Below are positions 1 to 8,513 of a DNA stretch of 64,000 bases, piece by piece. The stretch's first letter is position 1; each line of letters starts with the position of its first letter. The notes under the pieces were generated by a model. It was not told the DNA's origin, made no database searches, and saw nothing but the letters and a program-made list of their open reading frames with translations. The position numbers and the translations under genes were made by a program. Origin of the DNA: UBA2040 sp963977135 (lineage in GTDB: Bacteria > Bacteroidota > Bacteroidia > Flavobacteriales_D > Crocinitomicaceae); contig CAXBNN010000008.1 in NCBI GenBank assembly GCA_963977135.1, forward strand, positions 71,451-135,450, read 5' to 3'.

Positions 1-1080
1 TTAATTACTGGTTTTTCACCTTCAGTTTTTAGAGCAGTTGTGATGTTTAGTTTGTTGACGATTGCGAAACTATCTGGAAAAAATTACAATTCGATTAACG
101 TTTTAATGGCTTCGGCGATGATATTATTGTTGTATGACCCATTGCTGCTATATGATCTCGGTTTTCAATTGTCGTATATGGCGATGCTGGGAATATTTAT
201 TCTGTACAAACCAATTTCAAGTTTTTTGTTTTTTTCTAATCGTTGGCTGAAATTAATTTGGGATGGTACTGCTGTTGCTCTATCTGCACAAGTTTTCACT
301 CTGCCGCTTACGCTTTACTTTTTTCATCAATATCCGAATTACTTTTTGCTGAGCAATTTAGGATTGATGGCTCTAACCAATCTCATTTTGATTGCAGGAA
401 TTCTATTAATCTCCATTCAATTTATTCCGTTAGTTTCAGGAGCGTTTGCTTGGGTGCTTTCGATTTTGGTAATGACTATGTTTTTCTTTGTTCAATGGGT
501 TCAAAATTTGCCTGCTTCAACGGCGACAGGTTTTGAAATTTCTCTTTTAGAAGTTGTAGCACTTTTTGTAATAATTGCTCTGGTACTTTTTTCTTTTTAT
601 AAAAAGGGTCGGTGGATATATTTAGGATCAACAATGATTGTGATTACCTGTACAGCTATTGTATTTCAGCGATTTACTAATTTAAATAAAAATGAATTTG
701 TCATTTTCAACGAAACACATTTAACGTTTTGTGTAAAAATGGATGATGAAATTCAATGTTTTTATTTGAGTGATAACGACATTCAAAAATCCGTTTATTT
801 GGCCCAAAATTATCAAAAGATTAGGCCAGGCAATTTGACCTATAACAAGTTAGAAAATGGCGTTGTCGAATTGCGAAAAGAAAATTTTTATTTTAAATGT
901 GCAGATTCCTTGACTTTCTTCGACATACAGATAAATGAAGGTCACTGGAAGTTGATTAAAAAAATAAATTTTGGCAATTATCAATCTTTAGGCAAGAATT
1001 GCATCTTCATGCCTTGGCTAGATAAAAGTGATTTTGGCGGACATTTTCTGTCGGAAGGTGCTTTTGTCGCTAAACTTTAA
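1..1080 (+). CDS. comEC: ComEC/Rec2 family DNA-uptake channel, C-terminal part
   Basis: The reading frame is open from base 1, so the gene starts before the window and only about 359 C-terminal residues are present. The first residues hold the ComEC competence-domain signature (GFSPSVFRA followed by a polytopic membrane region), and five or more hydrophobic segments follow up to about residue 210. ComEC forms the inner-membrane channel that carries single-stranded DNA into the cell during natural transformation. The last 150 residues are soluble. They lack the HxHxDH metallo-beta-lactamase motif found at the C-terminus of many ComEC proteins, so this looks like the shorter Bacteroidota form. 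The stop overlaps the convergent lipoprotein gene by four bases. Confidence 0.85.
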   Translation, partial: LITGFSPSVFRAVVMFSLLTIAKLSGKNYNSINVLMASAMILLLYDPLLLYDLGFQLSYMAMLGIFILYKPISSFLFFSNRWLKLIWDGTAVALSAQVFTLPLTLYFFHQYPNYFLLSNLGLMALTNLILIAGILLISIQFIPLVSGAFAWVLSILVMTMFFFVQWVQNLPASTATGFEISLLEVVALFVIIALVLFSFYKKGRWIYLGSTMIVITCTAIVFQRFTNLNKNEFVIFNETHLTFCVKMDDEIQCFYLSDNDIQKSVYLAQNYQKIRPGNLTYNKLENGVVELRKENFYFKCADSLTFFDIQINEGHWKLIKKINFGNYQSLGKNCIFMPWLDKSDFGGHFLSEGAFVAKL

Positions 1081-1982
1081 TACAATCCGGTTGATAATAT
1101 TTCTAAGAAAGGTGAAGCTTTAATCGCGTAACGATAACTTGTCGTTAAACCATTTTCAATTTTTTGGAAGCTGTATTTCACTAAATACCCAGTGAAAACT
1201 TCTTTTCCATCTATCATTTCGTAGGTTTCTTCCATTGCCTCAAACGACTCGTTTTTGGCGCTTCGTCTTTCATTTCCTAGAATTCTTTCACGAACTACCT
1301 CTGAAAGTAATGCTACAGTTTTCAAGGTTTGAAGGCGCTGAGCTAATCGCATCAAATTCAATGTGTTTTGAATAAATACGTCTTTTCTTTCACCCGTTAA
1401 AGTTGAAGCTTCTGCTTTATATTTTTGATAAAAACCAACCTCATCGGTTAAAGGGCGGAAGCCGGGCTGTAAAAATGATTCTTCAAAGGTGTAAATTTGG
1501 AATATTTCTATATTTTGAGGCGCTATGTTGGTCGTTTCAAAAATCTCAACATCTTTTATTTTGTGTGATTGATCGGTTTTCATTTCAGCAGAATACACGG
1601 TCGCAACATTTTTGGAGGTAAGCGAAAACAAATGGCTTTCGACATAAATTATTCCATTTGTGTCGTTTAAGGCAATTTGTCGTTGAATTAAAATTGCATT
1701 TTCGAGATCTCTATCTCTTTTGCCTCGTTGTTCTAGGTTGTATTTCAATGCATGTAATGAATCCAATTGTAAGTATGAAATCGGTTTTAAAGTCTTCGTT
1801 TTGCCAAAAGCCAAAGATTTATAGGTAGTACTGTCGTTCTGCAAAGTCTCAGTCAAATAACTTTGAATTGCAGTTTGTCTTTTCAAAGTTTGACTTTCGG
1901 GAGTCTCTGAAGGAGTATATTGAAGTCCACAGGAAGCTATTAATAATGAGGTGGTTAAATAAAATAAATTTTTATACGACAT
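1077..1982 (-). CDS. Predicted lipoprotein of unknown function
   Basis: The 301-residue protein starts with a lipoprotein signal peptide, with lipobox LIASC and lipidated Cys18, so it should be anchored in the outer or inner membrane facing the periplasm. The remainder is charged and mixed alpha/beta, with no motif that I recognise. It is convergent with comEC, with the two stop codons overlapping. It is divergent from the DUF5916 gene, which starts about 70 bases away. A function cannot be named from the sequence. Confidence 0.7.
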   Translation of the reverse strand: MSYKNLFYLTTSLLIASCGLQYTPSETPESQTLKRQTAIQSYLTETLQNDSTTYKSLAFGKTKTLKPISYLQLDSLHALKYNLEQRGKRDRDLENAILIQRQIALNDTNGIIYVESHLFSLTSKNVATVYSAEMKTDQSHKIKDVEIFETTNIAPQNIEIFQIYTFEESFLQPGFRPLTDEVGFYQKYKAEASTLTGERKDVFIQNTLNLMRLAQRLQTLKTVALLSEVVRERILGNERRSAKNESFEAMEETYEMIDGKEVFTGYLVKYSFQKIENGLTTSYRYAIKASPFLEILSTGLY

Positions 1983-2054
1983 TTCTTCTTTATTTTTGTG
2001 GTCTAGCCATAGGTAAAACTATGGTTTTTTTTCAATTTCAATGTATCCGTCTCC

Positions 2055-4514
2055 GTGCTAAAAGGTTTAATTTTTGTTATTTCCGCTTGTTTTATCTCCT
2101 CCTTTTCATTCGGTCAGAGGACTTATACCATTCTCCCAGCTGAGGATGAAATAAAGGTAGACGGCATTCTTGATGAAATTTCATGGAAGAAAGCACAAAA
2201 AGCAGACCAATTTGTAATGAACTATCCTGAATTTGGAAAAAAACCAAGTTTTCAATCTGAATTTTATTTGACATATACGGATGAAGCACTGTACGTTGCT
2301 GGAAAAATCTACGACAACCCTGACTCTGTTTCTTACATGCTTTCTCAGCGAGACAATTTTGGAAATGCGGATTGGGTGGGCGTTTACATAGATTGTTATG
2401 GGAATAATTTAAATGCTTCGGCTTTTTATACAACTTCATCTGGAGTTGAGTTGGATGCTCTTTTACAACCTTTAGAAGAAGATTTTTCGTGGAATGCAGT
2501 TTGGAAAAGTCGGGTTCAAAAAAATGATGATGGTTGGACAGTTGAAATGAGAATTCCATACGCGGCATTGCGCTTTCCAAATAAAGATATACAATCTTGG
2601 AATATCAATTTTGTGCGTCAGGTCCGCCGAAAAAGAGAAATGTCGTATTGGAATCCTGTGAATCCTGCCGTTTTTGCTCAGATAACTCAATCCGGTAAAT
2701 TAAGAGGTTTGAAAAACATTAAGCCACCTGTGCGACTTTCATTTTCACCTTACGCCATTTCATACGTCGAAGATCTTTATGACGCTAGTGAGGATAAACA
2801 AATATGGCAAAACCGAACGACAGCTGGAATGGATTTAAAATTAGGTTTGAACGACGCTTTTACCTTAGATATGGCTTTAATTCCTGATTTTGGTCAGACG
2901 ATAAGTGATAATGAAATTTTGAATTTAGGTCCATTTGAAGTGCAGTTCAATGAGAACCGTTCCTTTTTTAAGGAGGGAACCGATTTGTTTGGTATTGGCG
3001 GTGTTTTCTATTCGAGAAGAGTAGGAGGAACACCATATAACAATAGTCTAGCGCAAAATGATCTTGATAAATCGAAAGGGGAAAGAGTTGTTCAAAGCGC
3101 AACAAGAGCACCGTTATACAATGCGACAAAAATTTCTGGCCGAACGAAAACTGGTTTGGGTATAGGTTTATTCAATGCAATAGAAGGTAGAACCTTTTCA
3201 ACAATTTTGGATAGTTTAGGGAATGAAAGAAGTGTGAACACAAATCCATTGACCAATTACAATACCTTCGTTTTGTCTCAAAACCTAGTAAACAATGGTA
3301 AAGTTTCTTTTTTAAATACAAATGTTTTCCGCGAGGGTTCTGCTCGAGAAGCAAATGTAAGTGTGTTCAGTTCTAGCCTTTTTTCCAAAGATCGAGAATA
3401 TAGTGTTACAGGTGATTTCCGAATATCCAATATCATAGAAAACTATACCAATTCAGCTGGCTATTCTTATGACATCGAAGTAGGTAAAGTTCAGGGGAAA
3501 TATCAAGCTTATTTTAATCAAGGTGTAAAATCGGATACCTACAATCCAAATGATTTGGGTTATTTGCAAAACAATAATTCACAATATTACGGAGTCAAAG
3601 GTAAATGGAATGAATATAAACCCAAAGGACTGTTCTTGCGAAAATGGGGTGGAGCAGATATTTATTACGAGGAGTTGTATAAACCTCAATTGTTCAGTGT
3701 TTTAAATATCAACGGTTTCTTAAATGGAACTTTTAGAAATTTCTTAACATGCGGAATAGATGCCTCTGTTTCACCTTTAGGTTCCGTAAGTCACTTCGAA
3801 TCACGTCAATTTGGTATTCCATTAAATTTTGGTTCATCTGCTTCTCTAGGAGGTTTCTATTCGAGTGATTATTCAAAACCTTTTGCACTGGATATTAGAT
3901 TTAAAAGAAAGCAATTTCTTAAAGAAACAATGTCCTACAATAGTTTAACTATATCTCCTAGGTTTCAATTCTCACCAAAATTCTTCGTTGTGCTTACCTC
4001 GCAATATGAGCATTATGAAAATGATTTTGGTTACGTGCGTCTGATCTCTGATAGTCTGGTCAATGGCATTCTAATAGGAACTCGAAATCGTGATATTGTG
4101 ACCAACAGTATCTCAGCTGAATTGATTTTCACAAAACGAATGGGGGTTAATATTCGTTTGCGACATTATTGGCAACGATTGAAATACAGTTATTTTAATG
4201 ATTTGCTAACGAATGGGGATCGCCAGCGGAATGACTATTTCCCTTTGAACGAAGCAGGAAATTCTGTTCACAATCAGAGCTATAATGCCTTTACTCTCGA
4301 CGTTAATTACAAATGGGTTTTCTTTCCTGGATGTGAGTTTTTAATTTTCTATAAAAACAACATTTTTGCAGGAAAACAAGGATTGGATAAAAACTACTTC
4401 AATACTTTTCAAACACTATTTAATGAACCTCAATTGAATAGTATTTCTGCCAAATTATTGGTATTTGTAGACGTTCTCTATTTTAAGAAAGGCGGCGTGT
4501 CGTCGATGCTTTAA
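2055..4514 (+). CDS. DUF5916 family outer-membrane protein with CBM9-like domain
   Basis: The start is a GTG giving a clear signal peptide (residues 1-20, ending SFG-Q); no ATG in this frame lies upstream before the divergent gene. Residues about 28-200 resemble the family 9 carbohydrate-binding-like domain that opens DUF5916 proteins (VDGILDEISW near residue 35, then LYVAGKIYD). The remainder (about 220-819) is rich in alternating aromatic and polar residues and ends in a hydrophobic strand, as expected for an outer-membrane beta-barrel. Family members are common in Bacteroidota and are sometimes annotated as hydrolases or carbohydrate-binding, but their substrate is not established. Confidence 0.8.
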   Translation: MLKGLIFVISACFISSFSFGQRTYTILPAEDEIKVDGILDEISWKKAQKADQFVMNYPEFGKKPSFQSEFYLTYTDEALYVAGKIYDNPDSVSYMLSQRDNFGNADWVGVYIDCYGNNLNASAFYTTSSGVELDALLQPLEEDFSWNAVWKSRVQKNDDGWTVEMRIPYAALRFPNKDIQSWNINFVRQVRRKREMSYWNPVNPAVFAQITQSGKLRGLKNIKPPVRLSFSPYAISYVEDLYDASEDKQIWQNRTTAGMDLKLGLNDAFTLDMALIPDFGQTISDNEILNLGPFEVQFNENRSFFKEGTDLFGIGGVFYSRRVGGTPYNNSLAQNDLDKSKGERVVQSATRAPLYNATKISGRTKTGLGIGLFNAIEGRTFSTILDSLGNERSVNTNPLTNYNTFVLSQNLVNNGKVSFLNTNVFREGSAREANVSVFSSSLFSKDREYSVTGDFRISNIIENYTNSAGYSYDIEVGKVQGKYQAYFNQGVKSDTYNPNDLGYLQNNNSQYYGVKGKWNEYKPKGLFLRKWGGADIYYEELYKPQLFSVLNINGFLNGTFRNFLTCGIDASVSPLGSVSHFESRQFGIPLNFGSSASLGGFYSSDYSKPFALDIRFKRKQFLKETMSYNSLTISPRFQFSPKFFVVLTSQYEHYENDFGYVRLISDSLVNGILIGTRNRDIVTNSISAELIFTKRMGVNIRLRHYWQRLKYSYFNDLLTNGDRQRNDYFPLNEAGNSVHNQSYNAFTLDVNYKWVFFPGCEFLIFYKNNIFAGKQGLDKNYFNTFQTLFNEPQLNSISAKLLVFVDVLYFKKGGVSSML

Positions 4515-4602
4515 TTGGTCAGATTATCAATTCGTCCTGCAACGCAGCTAGCGTAACTTTTCAACTTTAGTAATTTTATAAAGAAATTTTATTTTCTGAT
4601 TA

Positions 4603-5238
4603 TCAAATGCTTATAAATAAATCGTCTTGTTCTTTTCTGACTTTTGCTTGAAATTGGTTTTTATCTTCCGTGCTTCTATAACCAACTGGACAAATAATTG
4701 TAGAAGTCAATCCTCTTTCAGTCAGTCCGAGAATTTCATCAAAACCAGCTGAATTAAATCCTTCCATTGGAGTAGCATCAATTCGCAATTCAGCGGCTGT
4801 GTGCATCAAGAAACCTAGAGCAATATAAGTTTGTTTCGTATTCCAAGAAATGAAATCATTCTCGGTCATCGGGGCAATTGCGCCTTTAATGAAATCACCA
4901 AAACCTTTGGTTTGCTCCATTTTTAATTTTCTAGTTTTCGCTACATTTCCCATATAATCATCCACATGGTTAATGTTAATATTTCGATTTGCGGCGAAAA
5001 CAATTAAATGTGAAGCATCCAAAACTGGAGTCTGACCAAATGATTTTTCCAAAAGTTGTTTTCGGATTTCTTTATCTTCGATAATTAGAACTTGAAATGG
5101 CTGTAAACCATAGGATGTTGGGGTTAGACGAATACTTTCTTTTAAAATATCCATATCTGAATCGCTGATAATTTTTGCCGAATTATATTTCTTAACGGCA
5201 TATCTCCATTCTAAGGATTCTATTATTGAGTTTTTCAT
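4603..5238 (-). CDS. Nitroreductase family NAD(P)H-dependent oxidoreductase
   Basis: The 211-residue length and the opening (ESLEWRYAVKKYN, then LTPTSYGLQPFQV near residues 38-50) are typical of the FMN-dependent NfsB-like nitroreductases, where the R-x-S/A-V-KKY and S-x-x-x-QP motifs bind FMN. The C-terminal GLTERGLTSTIICPVGYR segment also fits. The enzyme should be a cytoplasmic dimer that reduces nitro compounds or quinones with NAD(P)H. It lies 91 bases from the pirin gene on the same strand, and such pairings are common in redox-stress gene groups. The physiological substrate is unknown. Confidence 0.88.
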   Translation of the reverse strand: MKNSIIESLEWRYAVKKYNSAKIISDSDMDILKESIRLTPTSYGLQPFQVLIIEDKEIRKQLLEKSFGQTPVLDASHLIVFAANRNININHVDDYMGNVAKTRKLKMEQTKGFGDFIKGAIAPMTENDFISWNTKQTYIALGFLMHTAAELRIDATPMEGFNSAGFDEILGLTERGLTSTIICPVGYRSTEDKNQFQAKVRKEQDDLFISI

Positions 5239-5329
5239 TTTTTTTGGATTTTAAGACCTTTGGATTTTAAGATTTTAGGACTTAACTTTATTTCTTCGGT
5301 CCTAATATTTTAATATCCTAATGTCTGAA

Positions 5330-6040
5330 TCAAAATTCCATTGGAACCTCAATTACTAAAACTTTACTTTTTATTTTTGCTGTAAAATTAACATCTTTCG
5401 TTTCCCAAATACCTACAGCGTCTCGTTTTTGGAAATCTTCTTTATCTATTTTTATCTCACCTTCAATAACCATGGCGTAGATTCCATTATTAGTTGAATG
5501 CAATTCGTAAGTTAAATCTTTGCCTTCATCAAACTCAGCTATATTTATCCAAGCATTTTGGTGAACCCAAGAACCTTCATCATCTGGGAATGGTGAGATA
5601 AGTTGAAGGAAATTATTTTGCATTTTTGGAACATCAATTTTGAACTGATCATATCTTGGTTCAACGTTCGACTTATTTGGAAAAATCCAAATTTGAAATA
5701 AATTCGTGAAATCATCACTAGGATTAAATTCGCTATGTCTAACGCCACTTCCAGCGCTCATTACTTGAATTTCGCCTTCTTTTATGGTCGAGGCATTTCC
5801 CATAGAATCTTTATGAGCCAAAGGACCAGAAAGTGGTATGGTGATGATTTCCATATTGTCGTGAGGGTGTGTGTCAAAACCTTTTTGTCCTTGAATAGTG
5901 TCGTCGTTTAAAACACGTAAGGCACCAAAATTTACCTTGTTTGGGTCGTACCAATTTGCAAAACTAAAAGAGTGATTTACTTTTAGCCATCCGAAATCTG
6001 CTGAGTTTCTTGAATTTGCTTTATGGGTTACTTTTTTCAT
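5330..6040 (-). CDS. Pirin family protein
   Basis: This 236-residue bicupin carries the pirin metal site: His58 and His60 in THPHDNMEI, and His102 and Glu104 in RHSEFNP. These match the positions of the iron ligands in pirins. Some pirins (YhhW type) cleave quercetin oxidatively, while others bind regulators; which applies here cannot be told. The ATG lies about 80 bases after the stop of the TPM-domain gene, and the nitroreductase follows on the same strand. Confidence 0.9.
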   Translation of the reverse strand: MKKVTHKANSRNSADFGWLKVNHSFSFANWYDPNKVNFGALRVLNDDTIQGQKGFDTHPHDNMEIITIPLSGPLAHKDSMGNASTIKEGEIQVMSAGSGVRHSEFNPSDDFTNLFQIWIFPNKSNVEPRYDQFKIDVPKMQNNFLQLISPFPDDEGSWVHQNAWINIAEFDEGKDLTYELHSTNNGIYAMVIEGEIKIDKEDFQKRDAVGIWETKDVNFTAKIKSKVLVIEVPMEF

Positions 6041-6122
6041 TACTCAATGATTGTTAATGCAAAGTTACTTGAAATGGTTACCATGGTATATAATTTGTGA
6101 TTTATTTTGAACTTTACCAGAA

Positions 6123-7382
6123 TTACCAAGAATTTCCAGATCCTCCACCACCAAAACTTCCACCACCAAAGCTGCCTCCGCCGCCCCAAGATCCGCCGCC
6201 TGAAGACCCACCTCCACTTCCAATCCATCGACCACCGGAAGTCCGACTAGATCTTCTCAGTCTCGGGATTATGTATGTTGTGTGATCAATATGTTTGCAG
6301 TGTGTGCAAGAGTATTTTTTCTCTCCTTTACCTGAGCTTGAGTAGGTCGGGGAAACCGAAATTCTATCGTATTCTTTGTAATAAGTTCGGTACTTGCATT
6401 TTGGACAAGGAGTATATTTTGTGAAAACCGGTCGATAGGAAAGAATACAGAAATCATCTTTTTCATCAGTAACCCAGACATCATAATCCACACTTTTAAT
6501 TATCTCTTCTGCTTGTTGACCAAGAGTTAAAAATTCATCTTCGTCTTGCTCAGTAAGTTTATGCATTAATTGATTTGTACGACCAGAAAAGCGCACTTGG
6601 TTTCGATATCTATTTTTTAATTTAATACTTAAAAAAACGAGAAAAATGTGGGTAACAGGAAAAAGAATTGCCCAAATCCAGTAGGCGAAATTTTTAATGA
6701 TATTGTATTTTTTGTATGGATCATGTTGATAACGAACAACCAATATGGCAATCAAATAAATTGCAACTCCGAACAGATGCCAAGCTAAAAAGGCAATCCA
6801 AAAATTGCGCTCTCGCTCCCGAGATCTGCGCGCATATTCAGCCGCATTTTCTTCGTTCTCTGTTTCAAATTGTGTGTTTTCTTCTAATTCTTGACCATTT
6901 AAAACGTTACAAACAGCTTTTACACCAGCCAACATGCCAGAATCGTAATTGTTATCTCGAAAATACGGCAACATTTCTTCCTGCTGGATTCTCTTGGAGA
7001 GAATATCTGTCAATACCGATTCAGTCCCATAACCTGTTTCAAACTCAATTCTTTTCTGATCTAATACCAAAAGAATGAGTAATCCATTGTCTCTGCTTTT
7101 TTCACCAACTCCCCAATATTGAGCTAATTCTGTCGAGAAATCCTTTGGGACTTGCTCACCTATACTTCTTAAAACTACTACTGCGACTTGATATTTATCG
7201 GAAGATTCTAGTTCACTTAAATAATCATTAATTTGCTCTACAGTGCTATTATTAAGTATGTAATCAGGATTGCAAACGTACCCGCCAAGAGTTTTTGGAT
7301 TCTCAATGGATTCAATTGAAACAGTCTGCCCAAAGCTGAATAGAATTGAAAAAATGAAAGTAAGACAAAGTATTTTTTTCAT
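6123..7382 (-). CDS. TPM-domain membrane protein with zinc ribbon and Gly/Ser-rich tail
   Basis: A signal peptide (residues 1-19) is followed by a TPM domain (formerly DUF477), about residues 30-165, with the SRDNGLLILLVLDQKRIEFETGYG core. Two hydrophobic segments lie near residues 195-215 and 235-260. A cytoplasmic-looking part follows, with two CxxC pairs (CPKC near 330, CTHC near 360) forming a likely zinc ribbon. The last 35 residues are almost only Gly, Ser, Trp and Phe in GGGS repeats. In plants and bacteria TPM domains are linked to photosystem repair or membrane protein quality control. The start overlaps the stop of the upstream gene by one base, which suggests coupling. Confidence 0.82.
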   Translation of the reverse strand: MKKILCLTFIFSILFSFGQTVSIESIENPKTLGGYVCNPDYILNNSTVEQINDYLSELESSDKYQVAVVVLRSIGEQVPKDFSTELAQYWGVGEKSRDNGLLILLVLDQKRIEFETGYGTESVLTDILSKRIQQEEMLPYFRDNNYDSGMLAGVKAVCNVLNGQELEENTQFETENEENAAEYARRSRERERNFWIAFLAWHLFGVAIYLIAILVVRYQHDPYKKYNIIKNFAYWIWAILFPVTHIFLVFLSIKLKNRYRNQVRFSGRTNQLMHKLTEQDEDEFLTLGQQAEEIIKSVDYDVWVTDEKDDFCILSYRPVFTKYTPCPKCKYRTYYKEYDRISVSPTYSSSGKGEKKYSCTHCKHIDHTTYIIPRLRRSSRTSGGRWIGSGGGSSGGGSWGGGGSFGGGSFGGGGSGNSW

Positions 7383-8338
7383 TATTCTGGGAAATCAATT
7401 TTTGAAAGGCCGTTACTTTCCTTTGGGTAAGTTTCAATTTGTGTGTTGTAAGCTGTTATTGCTTCGAACCATCTTTTCTTCTCAACTGCCATGCGATTTT
7501 CCATTCCTTCAAGTCTAGTTTGATCATCCATGGATAAATCTTTTTCTGACTTCATTGATCCAATTGATCGCTTTATCATCATTTCGCTTTTTGATAAATT
7601 GTCAAAGTCAAAATCCTCAACGGCCTTTAAGCCCTCATTTGAGTTACTCGTGTTTTCTGAGCTGAACCAAGAAAGCAAGAATTCATTTCTTCTTTGCACG
7701 GCTTCCTTAAAAATCCTTTCCTTTTCTGAAACTAAATTTTTTAAAGCATTCGCTCGAGATCCTGAATTTGCTTGGGTATTGTTTTGCAAAATTTCACGAA
7801 CATCATTTTCAGAAGCTCGATTATTACAATAAGACAATGCGAAGAAAAGAAGTAATAGAATCGCTCCGCCTATGCCCAAATATTTGAATAATTTTTTGCT
7901 GTATCTACCTTCAGAGTTTTGATTCTCAACAGCGCTTAAAACATGTAAAGCTGTTGCATCCATGGGGTCCATAATCAATTCTCTTCGAGCAAAATCACCT
8001 GCTTTTTCAAGATATTCATCGTTTTTCTCTAAAATAGAAAGTTGATAATAGGCTTGCGCTAAAACAGCATTTCCATCGTGGATATATGGATTAATGGAAG
8101 TCGCTTCTTCTGCAGATTCTACAGCATTTAAATAGTTTTTTACAGCAAGGTGTTTTTTAGCAAGGTGAAGTGAATCGTCTGCTTTTACCAGCATGGCATC
8201 CCATTCTGAATCGCTCAAACCCATGGAGAGAGCCAATTCTTTCAATTCATCTAAGGTTAAAGGCCTATCGCTATTGATTTGCGATTTTTCGACCATGGTG
8301 CGAATATGATCACGGAATTTTTCTTCGGAGTAACTCAT
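7382..8338 (-). CDS. Single-pass membrane protein with TPR-like N-terminal region
   Basis: The 318-residue protein has a soluble helical N-terminal region in which residues about 50-130 look like tetratricopeptide repeats (AVESAEEATSINPY, AVLAQAYYQLSI). One strong membrane helix lies near residues 148-168, and a charged helical C-terminal half follows. Its stop shares a base with the start of the TPM-domain gene, so the two are almost certainly one operon and may act together at the membrane. No enzymatic motif is visible. Confidence 0.7.
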   Translation of the reverse strand: MSYSEEKFRDHIRTMVEKSQINSDRPLTLDELKELALSMGLSDSEWDAMLVKADDSLHLAKKHLAVKNYLNAVESAEEATSINPYIHDGNAVLAQAYYQLSILEKNDEYLEKAGDFARRELIMDPMDATALHVLSAVENQNSEGRYSKKLFKYLGIGGAILLLLFFALSYCNNRASENDVREILQNNTQANSGSRANALKNLVSEKERIFKEAVQRRNEFLLSWFSSENTSNSNEGLKAVEDFDFDNLSKSEMMIKRSIGSMKSEKDLSMDDQTRLEGMENRMAVEKKRWFEAITAYNTQIETYPKESNGLSKIDFPE

Positions 8339-8460
8339 CTTTCTATCTTACGATAAAGATAAACAAGATTTTGTCCTACCTAGAATTCTATAAGTGAAAA
8401 TTATCCTAAATATTTAACCTGTCGATCTATGATTTTTTAGGAAAAATTGTCTTTAGATAG

Positions 8461-8493
8461 TTTGTCTGAACAAAAAGCACAAACAAATGTTTG
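8461..8493 (+). promoter_or_regulatory. Candidate Bacteroidota promoter for TonB receptor operon
   Basis: A TTTG (8461-8464) is followed after 21 bases by AATGTTTG (8486-8493). This is one base away from the TAnnTTTG minus-7 consensus used by the Bacteroidota housekeeping sigma factor. The receptor ATG lies 20 bases downstream, which leaves a very short leader. Confidence 0.4.
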
Positions 8494-8513
8494 TATTTTA
8501 GCGCATCAAAAGC

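Noticed and set aside
6097..6285. Proline-rich open frame on the plus strand
   Set aside because: It is the antisense image of the Gly/Ser-rich tail of the TPM protein and has no start context.
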